From Ruminococcus sp. YRD2003 (GTDB taxonomy: Bacteria > Bacillota > Clostridia > Oscillospirales > Ruminococcaceae): 64,000 nucleotides of DNA. The notes under the pieces were generated by a model. That model saw only the letters and a list, made by a program, of their open reading frames with translations. It had not been told where the DNA came from and ran no database searches. Shown here one piece after another: positions 16,729 to 26,471 of this stretch. Position 1 is the stretch's first letter. Each line of letters begins with the position of its first letter. A program made the position numbers and the translations under genes. The stretch covers positions 115,095 through 179,094 of the forward strand of contig FNZT01000009.1 in NCBI GenBank assembly GCA_900109435.1. The letters run 5' to 3'.

Positions 16729-18927
16729 ATGAACAATTTGAACGTAAAGAAGCTGCTTGCCGTCCTCTCATCGGCAGCGATGATTGCGGGAAGTACGCCT
16801 GCCATGCCCACTATGGCAAAGGCTGCCGATACCGAAACCGTCAGCACTCTCATCGGAGACGTCAACAATGACAACAAGGTAACGGTAGCGGACTCGGTGG
16901 CTATCCTCCAGTATATCGCGAACAAGGACAAGTACGACCTCTCGGGGCAGCTCCTGCTGAACGGCGATGTCTACAACCGCGGTGACGGTATCACTGCCCG
17001 CGACGCCCTCTCGATACAGCGTCTCGACGCGAAGATGATATCCTCACTTCCCGAATCGGTGATGGAAACTTCTTCAACCACATCGACGGGCACGACGGTG
17101 ACAACAACTGCCTCTACCACATCGACTGGCACGACGATGACGACAACTGCCTCTACCACGGCGACTGCTGAGGTTACATCCACTACTACCACCGAAACAG
17201 ACATTCCCATACCTCCCGCCGAGCAGCCGTCGGATCTGACTATAACCCTTGACGGTACTAAAATCTCGACCAATGCCCCCGAGGACACTGCCACCGTCAA
17301 TAATGGCGTGCTCACGATAAAAAAGCCGTCTGTTTTCGCAGTTACGGGCGAGGGCATGGACACACAGATAATCGTCGATGTCGACAAGTCTGCTTATCCC
17401 GATGCCGTTGTTGAGCTCGACCTCAAGGGCATGAGCCTCACAAACTCTGCTACAGCGCCTGTCTTTGTCAATTCCATCGGCGACGAGGTGCAGATAGTTG
17501 CCAAGGCAGGCACGGAGAACATTATCTCCGACGGCACGACTCACTCACAGACCTACACCGACAGCGATGGACAGTCCAACACCGTTGAGGGTGCTATCTT
17601 CTCGCGCGACGACATCAAGTTCAAGGGCAAGGGCAGCCTCACGGTAAACGGAAATCAGGATGATGCTATCGTCTGCAAGAACGATATCAAGATATATAAC
17701 GGCAATATCACTGTCAATGCACAGGACGACGGTATCCGCGGCAAGGACAGCGTGACTATCGGCGATTCTGTGAAGTCTGACGGCTCTGCTGCGGATAACT
17801 CGAACCTCAAGCTCACTGTCAAAACAAAGGCGGGCGACGGTATCAAGTCCACAGCGACAGATACCGAGTCTGACAAGTCATGCGGCGTGGTTACCATAAA
17901 CGGCGGAGAGATAAACATCAACTCCTTTGGCGACGGTATACAGGGTGAACAGGACGTTGTTATCAACGACGGTACCCTCAATATCACTACTTCGGGTTCG
18001 GGAAATGATTCTTCAAAGGGTATAAAGTCGGTCGGTCTGTATGACGCGGCGGGAACTACCCTTCAGAGCGGCGGTACACTCACAGTGAACGGCGGTCTTA
18101 TAACGGTAAACTCCAAGGATGACTGTCTCCACTGCGGCGGCGACGCTGTGCTCAATGCAGGCAGGCTGAAACTTACTACCGAAGATGACGCGGTACATTC
18201 AGATGCTTCCCTCTATATCGGCGGAAAGGAAGCAGGGAATGACTACAAGAGCCTTGAGGTCTATGTGACAGCCTGCTACGAAGGCATGGAAGCGGTATAC
18301 ATCTATCAGAACAACGGCAATATCTACATCGTCTCAAAAGATGACGGCTATAATGCTGCCGGTGGAGCGGATTCCTCGGGCGGCGGCAACAATACAGGCT
18401 TCAGTCAGGGCGGACGTCCGGGCGGCGGTTTCCCGGGAGGAATGAGCAGCACTTACGGTGAGATGTACCTCAACGGCGGCATCGTTTCCGTAAACACCTC
18501 TTTCCAGGACGCTGACGGCTTCGATTCCAACGGCAATATCGTCTTCAACGGCGGATACTACTTCGGAAACGGCGGAGACTCCTTCGACTGCGGCGACGGC
18601 GGCTACTCTATCACACGTAAGGGCGGATATGCTTTCGGCGGGCTTGGAATGAACGGCGGAAACGGTTACGATACTTCCACTCAGATGGTTTTTGCCACAA
18701 GCGACGGAACTGTCCTTGCTTCAAGTATGTCGGGCTCGAGGATGACCTATGCATACGGCGATTCCAATGTAGTTGCCTACTCGGGCGCACAGGTAACGGG
18801 CGGAGAGAACATCTCTACACTCGGGCAGCCTTCGGTTTATGTCTCGGGCAAGGTTTCCGGCGGTACAGCAAAGACCCTCGGACAGAGCTCGTCGGGCGGC
18901 GGCAATCCGTGGAACCCGTGGGGCTGA
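16729..18927 (+). CDS. Dockerin protein with Cthe_2159-type carbohydrate-binding beta-helix
   Basis: 732 residues. A signal peptide (about 1-33) is followed directly by a type I dockerin (about 41-108; GDVNNDNKVTVADSV and GDVYNRGDGITARDALS are the two calcium repeats), a Ser/Thr linker and a ~530-residue domain. That domain is rich in NGG, DDGI and GDGI turns and fits the Cthe_2159-like family of right-handed beta-helix proteins, which bind cellulose or pectin and resemble polysaccharide lyases. The end is Gly/Ser-rich (PGGGFPGG...NPWNPWG). The start at 16729 has AAGGAG ten bases upstream; the frame extends upstream without a better site. It is probably secreted and attached to the cellulosome through cohesin binding. 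Confidence 0.85.
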   Translation: MNNLNVKKLLAVLSSAAMIAGSTPAMPTMAKAADTETVSTLIGDVNNDNKVTVADSVAILQYIANKDKYDLSGQLLLNGDVYNRGDGITARDALSIQRLDAKMISSLPESVMETSSTTSTGTTVTTTASTTSTGTTMTTTASTTATAEVTSTTTTETDIPIPPAEQPSDLTITLDGTKISTNAPEDTATVNNGVLTIKKPSVFAVTGEGMDTQIIVDVDKSAYPDAVVELDLKGMSLTNSATAPVFVNSIGDEVQIVAKAGTENIISDGTTHSQTYTDSDGQSNTVEGAIFSRDDIKFKGKGSLTVNGNQDDAIVCKNDIKIYNGNITVNAQDDGIRGKDSVTIGDSVKSDGSAADNSNLKLTVKTKAGDGIKSTATDTESDKSCGVVTINGGEININSFGDGIQGEQDVVINDGTLNITTSGSGNDSSKGIKSVGLYDAAGTTLQSGGTLTVNGGLITVNSKDDCLHCGGDAVLNAGRLKLTTEDDAVHSDASLYIGGKEAGNDYKSLEVYVTACYEGMEAVYIYQNNGNIYIVSKDDGYNAAGGADSSGGGNNTGFSQGGRPGGGFPGGMSSTYGEMYLNGGIVSVNTSFQDADGFDSNGNIVFNGGYYFGNGGDSFDCGDGGYSITRKGGYAFGGLGMNGGNGYDTSTQMVFATSDGTVLASSMSGSRMTYAYGDSNVVAYSGAQVTGGENISTLGQPSVYVSGKVSGGTAKTLGQSSSGGGNPWNPWG

Positions 18928-18978
18928 TTTCTGAAGCATAACATGATAACTTCTCCATAGTTTCTCCAATACAACCTA

Positions 18979-19015
18979 AGCAAAAGTCCCTGATACAGGG
19001 GCTTTTGCTGTTTTT
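18979..19015 (+). terminator. Rho-independent terminator
   Basis: AGCAAAAGTCCCTG pairs with CAGGGGCTTTTGCT (one wobble) around ATA, then GTTTTTG. It ends the first dockerin gene. Confidence 0.8.
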
Positions 19016-19198
19016 GTCTGTATGCTCGGAAAGTTGTACATACCAATTTTTGATGCGTGTAAGTACAACTGACCAAAAATTGTGAGCGAAAATGACGAGT
19101 TTTAGCGATTTGTGGGATGAATTTGCATTTTATCCACTGTAATCTGCGGGTGAAATAGCAAAAATTGACTGATACAAAATTAATCAGCAAGAAATGAC

Positions 19199-19227
19199 TT
19201 GAATTGTTCACAAAAATGTAATAAAAT
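19199..19227 (+). promoter_or_regulatory. Promoter of the xylanase/esterase gene
   Basis: TTGAAT (19199-19204), 17-bp spacer, TAAAAT (19222-19227). Confidence 0.6.
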
Positions 19228-19321
19228 ATACACAGAAGGTGCGGAGGGAAGGGACACAGAGATGAGCTCTGCGCCCTGCGCGGTAAAAATTCTGTCATTA
19301 TTATAGAAAGGAATGATACGC

Positions 19322-22252
19322 ATGAGATTAAATGGTATCAAGCGCTTTGCAAGCAGCGTTCTCGCGGGTCTCGTTTGTTTGTCGTCCGTCAGCGTAGGCG
19401 GTTTGATGAGCGCACGTGCTGATAAGGTACTCCAGACAAGCCCGAGCCATACTCAGGATACGGGTACCTATAACGGCTACCACCACGAGATTTGGCAGGC
19501 TGATACGCCGAATTCGTCAACAATGACTCTTTATGATAACGGAGGCGGCTTCGGAACGAGCTGGAAGTGCGGTCCTAACGGTTCTAAAGGTAACTTCCTC
19601 GCTCGCCGCGGACTCTTCTACGGACTTAACAACCCCAAGCACTGGCAGGATTACGGCGGATTTACCTGCGATTTCGATTGCAGCTGGTCGGCAGGTTCTT
19701 CGGGTAACTCACGTATCTGTATCTACGGCTGGACTCAGAATCCTCTCGTTGAGTTCTACATCATCGAGGACTGGAAAAACTGGCGTCCGACTTCAAACAA
19801 CGCTAAGCAGGTAACTATCGACGGCAGCGTTTACGATGTATTCACAAACCCCATGAATTCCTACACTATCGAGGGAAACAAGGCTTTCACACAGTACATC
19901 AGCGTTCGCCGCGATACAAGAACAAAGGGTACTATCAGCATTTCCAAGCACTTCGAGGCTTGGGAGTCCCTCGGCATGAAGATGGGCGGTCTCTATGAGG
20001 TTGCCTTCAACGTTGAGGGCTGGGAGAGCGACGGTCAGGCTGACGTCAAGACACTCAGCATCACAGAGACTATCCCCCCCGACCACGATGACCCCGTTGA
20101 TCCTCCCAAGGCTGACGCGAACGGTGACTTCATCACCGAGAACTTTGACTCGGGTAAGGGCGACTTTACTGCAAGAGGCGACAATACTGTCGTTTCGATA
20201 GACAGCAAGAACTATTACGACGGCAAGAGCTCTCTCAAGATAAGTGACCGCGGCGATAACTGGCACGGCGGCTCGATATCTGTCAGCTCTTCACAGCTTG
20301 CTCCCGGTGAGACCTACAGCATCAGCGCAGCAGGCCTCCAGCAGAGCGGTTCTGCTACAGAACTTAAGCTCACACTCGAGTACACCGTAGGCGGCACTCA
20401 GGACTGGATGGATATCGCTTCCGAGACAGCCAAGAGCGGTGAATGGACAAAGCTCGAGAATACAGCATTTACGATACCTTCAGGTGCTACGGGAATGTCT
20501 ATATATATCGAAGCTCCCGAAAGCCTTACGGACCTCTGGCTCGATTCCTTCCAGGTCTCCGAGAAAGGCAAGGCTTCTTCCGTAAAGACAGGCGGCGGTA
20601 CAGTTGAGGGCAGCGCTGCTGTTACAACAACTACGACTACTGCTCCTCAGACAACAACAACTACTACAACTACTACCGTGACCGAGGAAGTTACAACAAC
20701 TACTACTGCGGAACCTGAGCAGCCCACTACTGCAAAGAAGGCGGATACGGCTTACGGCGACGCTAACAAGGATAACAAGGTCTCGGTTGCTGACTCGGTA
20801 GCTATCCTTCAGTATGTTGCTAACAAGGATAAGTATGACCTCGACGCTACAGCTCTTGACAACGCTGACGTTTACAACAGAGGCGACGGCGTTACTGCAA
20901 GAGATGCGCTCTCTATCCAGCAGCTTGATGCCGGCATTATCCACGCACTCCCCGAGAGCTATATGAAAGGCTACGAGGAGAAAACAGAGCAGCCGACAAC
21001 AACTACTACAACCACCACCACCACAACAACAACTACTACTACAACTACCACCACTACTACTGCCGAGGTGACTACTACAACTACTACTGCTCCCGCTATA
21101 AAGGCTGTTACCGATTCTTTCGATAACGGTGCAGGCAGCTGGGAGGCAAGAGGCGATGCTGCTCTCTCTGCTGAAAGTGACCACTACTACTCGGGCAGCA
21201 AGTCCGTTAAGGTATCCGGAAGAACTAAGGAGTGGAACGGTCTCGGCTACACTCTTGGAAGCGATTTCAAGGCAGGCGAGACATACAGCTTCTCCGCAGC
21301 AGTTATGCAGCCCACAAGCTCCGCTCAGGAGATGAAGCTCCAGCTTCAGTATAAGGACGCTTCAGGCACTACAAGCTACGACAACATCGCTAAGGCTGCC
21401 GTTGACTCAAAGACTTGGACAAAGCTTGAGAATACAGCTTACACTATCCCCGCAGGTGCTACAGAACTCGTGTTTTACATCGAGTCTACCGAGGGTACGT
21501 TCGACTTCTACGTTGACGACGTTCAGCTTGCTGCTGAGGGCACAAAGTCCTCCGTTACCACAGGCAGCGGTACTGTCGGCGAGATAAAGGAGCCCGAGAT
21601 CCACGGTCAGGGCGACATCTCATGGATAGACCCCAGCAAGCCTATGGTGGCTATAAGCTTCGATGACGGTACAAGAGATGCTACACAGGAGAGAAGGATA
21701 ATCGACGCTCTTAACAAGAACGGTTTCCACGCTACTTTCTTCTATGTCGGCAACTGGATCACAAGCCCCGATACCGTAAAATACGCTTTCGAGAGCGGTC
21801 ACGAGATCGCAAACCATACAACAACACATCCCTACCTGACACAGATCTCTGCTAACGAGATCCGCAGCGAGTTCGACCAGACACACGCTAAGCTCAAGAG
21901 CATAATCGGCACAGAGCCTTCCAAGCTCATGAGACTTCCCTACCTCCAGTCGAATGCTACGGTTCAGCAGACACTTTACGATGTACCGCTCATAAGCTGC
22001 GCTATCGACACAGGCGACTGGAACGGTGCTTCAAAGGATCAGATAGTCAACAAGCTGCAGGGTGCTATGAACGATGGCAGCCTCAGAAATGCTATCGTTC
22101 TCTGCCACGAGAACTACAGCACAACAGCAAGCGCTATGGAAGAGTTCCTCCCTGTTCTTAAAGCCAAGGGCTGGCAGGTAGTTACTATCTCCGAGATGTA
22201 TGCTGTAAACGGCAAGGAGCTCAAGGGTGGACAGGTCCACACTCGCTGCTGA
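19322..22252 (+). CDS. Cellulosomal xylanase / acetylxylan esterase (GH11-CBM22-dockerin-CBM22-CE4)
   Basis: 976 residues with a signal peptide (about 1-33). A GH11 xylanase spans about 36-245; the catalytic nucleophile Glu is in LVEFYIIEDW and the acid/base Glu in NVEGWESDG. CBM22-like modules lie at about 264-425 and 593-750, a type I dockerin at about 477-548 (GDANKDNKVSVADSV, NADVYNRGDGVTARDALS), with Thr-rich linkers between. A CE4 deacetylase domain fills about 773-966: SFDDG, the metal-binding HEIANHTTTH, RLPYLQ, DTGDWNG and LCHEN. One enzyme thus cuts the xylan backbone and removes acetyl groups. R. flavefaciens xylanase/esterases of this order are known. I chose the ATG at 19322 over 19313 for its nine-base spacing from AAAGGA. 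Confidence 0.95.
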   Translation: MRLNGIKRFASSVLAGLVCLSSVSVGGLMSARADKVLQTSPSHTQDTGTYNGYHHEIWQADTPNSSTMTLYDNGGGFGTSWKCGPNGSKGNFLARRGLFYGLNNPKHWQDYGGFTCDFDCSWSAGSSGNSRICIYGWTQNPLVEFYIIEDWKNWRPTSNNAKQVTIDGSVYDVFTNPMNSYTIEGNKAFTQYISVRRDTRTKGTISISKHFEAWESLGMKMGGLYEVAFNVEGWESDGQADVKTLSITETIPPDHDDPVDPPKADANGDFITENFDSGKGDFTARGDNTVVSIDSKNYYDGKSSLKISDRGDNWHGGSISVSSSQLAPGETYSISAAGLQQSGSATELKLTLEYTVGGTQDWMDIASETAKSGEWTKLENTAFTIPSGATGMSIYIEAPESLTDLWLDSFQVSEKGKASSVKTGGGTVEGSAAVTTTTTTAPQTTTTTTTTTVTEEVTTTTTAEPEQPTTAKKADTAYGDANKDNKVSVADSVAILQYVANKDKYDLDATALDNADVYNRGDGVTARDALSIQQLDAGIIHALPESYMKGYEEKTEQPTTTTTTTTTTTTTTTTTTTTTTAEVTTTTTTAPAIKAVTDSFDNGAGSWEARGDAALSAESDHYYSGSKSVKVSGRTKEWNGLGYTLGSDFKAGETYSFSAAVMQPTSSAQEMKLQLQYKDASGTTSYDNIAKAAVDSKTWTKLENTAYTIPAGATELVFYIESTEGTFDFYVDDVQLAAEGTKSSVTTGSGTVGEIKEPEIHGQGDISWIDPSKPMVAISFDDGTRDATQERRIIDALNKNGFHATFFYVGNWITSPDTVKYAFESGHEIANHTTTHPYLTQISANEIRSEFDQTHAKLKSIIGTEPSKLMRLPYLQSNATVQQTLYDVPLISCAIDTGDWNGASKDQIVNKLQGAMNDGSLRNAIVLCHENYSTTASAMEEFLPVLKAKGWQVVTISEMYAVNGKELKGGQVHTRC

Positions 22253-22304
22253 GCCACATTGATCAACGCTATTCACACATTCTGATTATCCCCAAATTTC
22301 CCTG

Positions 22305-22336
22305 AAAAAACAGTCGGTTTTAGCCGGCTGTTTTTT
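22305..22336 (+). terminator. Rho-independent terminator
   Basis: AAAAAACAG(TCGG) pairs with (CCGG)CTGTTTTTT around a short loop, 52 bp after the xylanase stop. Confidence 0.85.
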
Positions 22337-22538
22337 CGTTGTGAAAGTATAATGCTGCTCCGTTTAACACAACTATCACATTATGTCACAAACTTGACGT
22401 TAAAGTGAAAATAATTACACCTAATCTTTCACAAAATTATACATACGCTCCAAATTCTTTTCACACACGAACTTTATAATAAGCTCAAGAGGTCAGGGAA
22501 AAGCCCCTGACAAATAACTGAAAAGGAAAGTGAACAGT

Positions 22539-23843
22539 ATGAATGAATATAATTACAACAGCTTCGAGAACAGAACAGGTTTTGCTACAGACGGAGGCTC
22601 TCCCAAGAAGCCTAAGAAGCATACAGCTCTGAAAATTACTGCTTTTGCTATGTCAATGGCTCTCGTTTCTGCGGGCTCTATTGGCATCTACAGCGAGATA
22701 GATGCAATGAGAGACCGCAGTAAGGCTGCTGCTGTTGAGCAGATAGACAAGTCGGCTGAAGATGTCGCTGAGGAAGCCGACCTCATTCTTCAGAACGTTG
22801 GTCTCATTAACAGCGAGGAGAAGGGCGGCAAGGTCATGGAGACCGAGGATATCGTCGATAAGCTGCTTCCCTCTGTTGTGGGGATCGAGTCAAAGTTTAC
22901 TGTGACGGGGATGAGCAATAACAACGGCTTCTTTTTCGGATTCGGCGGCAGCAGCCAGCCTTCTGAGTACAAAGCTACCGGTACAGGTACGGGTGTTGTC
23001 CTTACAGAGGACGGATATATCGTCACTAATGCGCACGTTATCTACGACAGCGAGAACGGAGGCGGCAAGGCTGATAGCGTGTCGGTCATCCTCGACGACG
23101 ATGAAAGCTATGACGCTGAGATAATCGGCTACGATACGGACTGCGACATCGCTGTGCTCAAGATAGAAGCAAAGGGCCTCACAGCCGCAGAGTTTGGAGA
23201 CAGCGACAGCCTCAGACTCGGTGAGTCGGTCATCGCTATCGGTAATCCGCTCGGCTTCGACCTCAAGGATACCGTTACAGGCGGTATGATCTCGGGCCTT
23301 GACCGCAATATCACGATAAACGACAAGGCTATGACACTTATCCAGACTGACGCCGCGATAAACAGCGGCAACTCCGGCGGTCCGCTCATCAACAAGTACG
23401 GTCAGGTCATCGGTATCAATTCCTCCAAGATGTCGAGCAGCTGGGGCTCGAACGAGGCTTCTATCGAGGGTATCGGCTTTGCTATCCCGTCAAATGAGGT
23501 CTCGGACATAGTTGATGATATCATGGAGTATGGCTACGTTACAGGCAAGCCTCAGCTCGGTATAAGCTGTCAGGATGTTACACAGTCTATCTCGCAGATG
23601 TATGATATGCCTGTGGGCGTGTACGTTATCTCGGTCACCGAGGACAGCGCTGCTGATAAAGCAGGCTTGCAGAAGGGCGACATCATTACCGCTATCGACG
23701 GCGATGAGGTCACGACCACCGAGGAGCTCAACGCCAAGAAGAACAAGCACAGCGCGGGCGACAAGGTCGAGCTGACTATCTCGAGAGACGGCAAGGAGGA
23801 GAAGGTCACCGTAACTCTCGATGAGATGTCGAACAGGGAATAA
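22539..23843 (+). CDS. htrA: HtrA/DegP-type membrane serine protease
   Basis: 434 residues: cytosolic N-terminus, one membrane helix (about 32-50), a trypsin-like domain and a C-terminal PDZ domain (about 336-425). The triad is complete: His166 in TNAHV, Asp203 in DCDIAVLKI, Ser279 in GNSGGPL. It degrades or refolds damaged exported proteins at the membrane's outer face. This fits a cell that secretes many large enzymes. The ATG at 22539 has AAGGAAAG upstream; a GTG three codons earlier is less likely. A TATAAT lies at 22475-22480 with a weak -35. A terminator follows the gene, so it is a single-gene unit. Confidence 0.95.
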   Translation: MNEYNYNSFENRTGFATDGGSPKKPKKHTALKITAFAMSMALVSAGSIGIYSEIDAMRDRSKAAAVEQIDKSAEDVAEEADLILQNVGLINSEEKGGKVMETEDIVDKLLPSVVGIESKFTVTGMSNNNGFFFGFGGSSQPSEYKATGTGTGVVLTEDGYIVTNAHVIYDSENGGGKADSVSVILDDDESYDAEIIGYDTDCDIAVLKIEAKGLTAAEFGDSDSLRLGESVIAIGNPLGFDLKDTVTGGMISGLDRNITINDKAMTLIQTDAAINSGNSGGPLINKYGQVIGINSSKMSSSWGSNEASIEGIGFAIPSNEVSDIVDDIMEYGYVTGKPQLGISCQDVTQSISQMYDMPVGVYVISVTEDSAADKAGLQKGDIITAIDGDEVTTTEELNAKKNKHSAGDKVELTISRDGKEEKVTVTLDEMSNRE

Positions 23844-23866
23844 CAACTCGGTTCCTTCATTTTGAT

Positions 23867-23904
23867 AAAAAGCAGGTGCTCGCGGGAGTACCTGCTTTCG
23901 TTTT
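23867..23904 (+). terminator. Rho-independent terminator
   Basis: AAAAGCAGGT(G)CTC pairs with GAGTACCTGCTTT around CGCG, then CGTTTT. Confidence 0.75.
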
Positions 23905-24026
23905 GATATCAGCTCTGCAATATAATCGCTTTTTAGTCTCTTCATATTGCTATTTTCAGGCATTTGTGATATAATGTGATAAGTGGGGAGCTCCCCACAG
24001 ATCATGACAGTAGGAGGGTAAACACT

Positions 24027-25550
24027 ATGAAGCGGTTTTTTTCACATCTTACTACAGCTCTGACCTCGGCGGCTATGCTCGCAGGCTTGCTGACGGGTCT
24101 GCCCGCAGATGCGGCAGAGGCTGATACTCCCGAGATAACGGGTTATGCGTCTGTGACGGTAAACGTTTACGACAGCTCGACCGACAAGCTCTTTGATTCC
24201 GATGAAGTACTGGTGCATTTCTGTGCCGCTACCGAGGAAGAGCTGGAAAACGGCGTTTCCGTGGGGCTCGACGGCTGGAAAGTCACCGAGAGCAATCCCC
24301 GCGTAAGAGATAAGGTGCCTGTCAGTCCCGACTGGCGGTACTTTTTCGAGCTCTCCTGGAACAGCTATGCGCAGTATTATTACACTATTCAAGATATAGA
24401 GTGGGACTTCCCGTTCACGCTCGAAAATGACGAGGAGAAGGTCGTTGACCTATACCTCAAAAGAAACTACAGGGCAGGCGTATTCAACAGCTTCTTCGTC
24501 TACCTCGGCAGGGACAAGGACGGTCAGGCGGAGTTCATGCAGTTCTTTCCCGCGGGGGACGACTCTGACGCTCCGCTGCGCAGGAAGCAGCTGACCTACC
24601 GCGGCGAGCTCGGTGAGGACACACAGTACGGTGATATGTTCGAGACCGACGAGGAGGTCGTGACTACCGGTGCAGTCGACGGTCAGTACCTCGAGCCTCT
24701 CGGTAACCTCAAAAAGACCGGCAATATCGCCGATAAATTTGAAAAGTCAACATTCCGCGTGCTGAGCTTCAAGACGAAAACAGGCTTGGAACCGTCCCGC
24801 GATACGCTCACGCTGTCCCTGACGAGCGGCGATGACGACTATTCCACATATTCGATAAGGCTCAAAGACCTTGAGCTCCCGTTCAGTTTCGACAACATCA
24901 GACAGAATGATACTGTCGAGCTCTACCATATCGGCTCGACACTTATGCTTCCCGCAAGTCAGTATGTTCATGAGCCGCAGTTCATGGGCGACCTCAACAA
25001 TGACAGGCTGCTCACGGTGGCGGACGTGGTGCTCATGCAGAAGTGGCTGCTCGGCTCGGATGACGTTAAGATGTGGGACTGGTCGGCGGTAGACTACGAC
25101 AAGGACGGAGTGCTCGATGTGTATGACCTCTGCCTGATGAGGCAGGCGCTGATAGCTGAGCTCAGCGTACCGCGCGCGACTATGGCGGTACACGTCACCT
25201 ACGGTGGCTACGGTATCGCGGGGCAGGACCTCGGACACGGAGAGTTCGACATGGTCTATACCGTCCGTAAAGGTGACTGGTACGTGGAGCTTTACAACGG
25301 TGAATGGCTCAGAAACGAGAAATACTTAGGCAACGGCAATTCGACTATCATCAGGATAACCGACGTCACAGACGAGGGTGTGACCTTTGTTTCAGCTGAT
25401 ACCGAAGCATTAAGGTCGGAGCACGCAGAGAAGGAATACTTCCTCAAATTCGGAGAGGAGCAGCATTTCTATACGATGAACCCCGTTTGTGACGGTACGA
25501 ACTACGACTACGATGTGACGTTTACGGAATTCCTTGCACCGATAGGGTAA
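24027..25550 (+). CDS. Secreted dockerin protein with unassigned modules
   Basis: 507 residues. A signal peptide (about 1-27, ending LPADAAEA) is followed by a ~280-residue beta-rich region I do not recognise. A dockerin-like module sits at about 316-375 (GDLNNDRLLTVADVVLMQKW, then VDYDKDGVLDVYDLCLMRQA), and a second unassigned C-terminal region covers about 380-507. Both calcium loops keep Asp/Asn at the coordinating positions. It lacks a Thr-rich linker and an obvious catalytic motif, so the role (binding, structural or a new enzyme class) is open. The start has AGGAGGG. It is a single gene ending in a bidirectional terminator. Confidence 0.8.
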   Translation: MKRFFSHLTTALTSAAMLAGLLTGLPADAAEADTPEITGYASVTVNVYDSSTDKLFDSDEVLVHFCAATEEELENGVSVGLDGWKVTESNPRVRDKVPVSPDWRYFFELSWNSYAQYYYTIQDIEWDFPFTLENDEEKVVDLYLKRNYRAGVFNSFFVYLGRDKDGQAEFMQFFPAGDDSDAPLRRKQLTYRGELGEDTQYGDMFETDEEVVTTGAVDGQYLEPLGNLKKTGNIADKFEKSTFRVLSFKTKTGLEPSRDTLTLSLTSGDDDYSTYSIRLKDLELPFSFDNIRQNDTVELYHIGSTLMLPASQYVHEPQFMGDLNNDRLLTVADVVLMQKWLLGSDDVKMWDWSAVDYDKDGVLDVYDLCLMRQALIAELSVPRATMAVHVTYGGYGIAGQDLGHGEFDMVYTVRKGDWYVELYNGEWLRNEKYLGNGNSTIIRITDVTDEGVTFVSADTEALRSEHAEKEYFLKFGEEQHFYTMNPVCDGTNYDYDVTFTEFLAPIG

Positions 25551-25555
25551 AAAAA

Positions 25556-25591
25556 CAGCGCTGAGGGCAATTGCCTTCAGCGCTTATTTTG
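25556..25591. terminator. Bidirectional terminator
   Basis: AGCGCTGAGGGCA pairs with TGCCTTCAGCGCT (one wobble), with A-run before and TTATTTT after. Shared by the dockerin gene (plus) and folD (minus). Confidence 0.8.
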
Positions 25592-25598
25592 GTGGATC

Positions 25599-26456
25599 TT
25601 ATTCGATACCTGCCTGCTGCTTGGCAGCTGTGAGGGTGTTCTTCATGAGCATTGCAATGGTCATTGGTCCTACGCCTCCGGGCACAGGTGTGATATATCC
25701 TGCCCTCTTCTCCGCAGACTCGAAGTCTACATCTCCGCAGAGCTTGCCGTTTTCGTCGCGGTCCATGCCGACGTCGATAACTACTGCGCCCTCTTTTATC
25801 ATATCGCCTGTCACGAACTTGGCGCGTCCGATTGCGACTACGAGTATGTCGGCTCCGAGGCATATCTCCTTGAGGTTTTTGGTCTTGGAGTGGCAGATTG
25901 TGACTGTGCCGTTCTTCTGGAGAAGAAGCATTGCCTGCGGCTTGCCTACGATGTTGCTCCTGCCGATGACTACGCACTGCTTGCCTGTGATATCAACGCC
26001 CGTGCTCTCAATGAGGCGCATAACGCCCGCAGGTGTGCAGGGGAGGAAGGAATACTCGCCTATCATTATCCTGCCCACGTTCTCAGGGTGGAATGCGTCA
26101 ACGTCCTTGGCGGGTGAGATAGCATTTATGACCGCCTTTTCGTCGATGTGCTTGGGCAGCGGGAGCTGTACAAGTATGCCGTTTACGCGGTCGTCGCGGT
26201 TGAGGACGTTCACGAGGTCGAGGAGCTGCTCCTGTGTGGTGTTTTCGTCGAGCGCGTACTCAAACGACTGGAAGCCTACTGCTTCGCAAGCCTTCTTTTT
26301 ATTGTTGACATATACGCGTGAAGCGGGGTCATTTCCTACGATCACTACAGCGAGTCCTACCTTCAAGCCGTTGGTTTCCTTGAGCTTTGCAGTCTCCTCT
26401 GCGACCTCAGCCTTTACGCTTGCGGATACTGCTTTTCCGTCGATTATCTGTGCCAT
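25599..26456 (-). CDS. folD: Bifunctional methylene-THF dehydrogenase / methenyl-THF cyclohydrolase
   Basis: 285 residues, the normal FolD length. It interconverts 5,10-methylene-, methenyl- and 10-formyl-tetrahydrofolate with NADP. Conserved features: the YVNNKKKA segment with catalytic Tyr and Lys (near 50-56), [18 protein letters not shown], the [10 protein letters not shown] block and the nucleotide-binding [12 protein letters not shown]. It starts behind AAGGAGG, 15 bp after lgt. It is the last gene of the M16-M16-lgt-folD operon. Confidence 0.97.
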   Translation of the reverse strand: MAQIIDGKAVSASVKAEVAEETAKLKETNGLKVGLAVVIVGNDPASRVYVNNKKKACEAVGFQSFEYALDENTTQEQLLDLVNVLNRDDRVNGILVQLPLPKHIDEKAVINAISPAKDVDAFHPENVGRIMIGEYSFLPCTPAGVMRLIESTGVDITGKQCVVIGRSNIVGKPQAMLLLQKNGTVTICHSKTKNLKEICLGADILVVAIGRAKFVTGDMIKEGAVVIDVGMDRDENGKLCGDVDFESAEKRAGYITPVPGGVGPMTIAMLMKNTLTAAKQQAGIE

Positions 26457-26471
26457 ATGTATAAGTCCTCC

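Larger units (their letters stand above)
18928..19321 (+). other. Intergenic region with terminator and xylanase-gene promoter
   Basis: Contains the terminator at 18979-19015 and the promoter at 19199-19227. About 95 nt of leader then precede the start codon. No small gene with a ribosome site is seen. Confidence 0.5.

Noticed and set aside
20998..21065. CRISPR-like or tandem-repeat array
   Set aside because: The repetition is threonine codons of a linker; no spacers and the frame is continuous.
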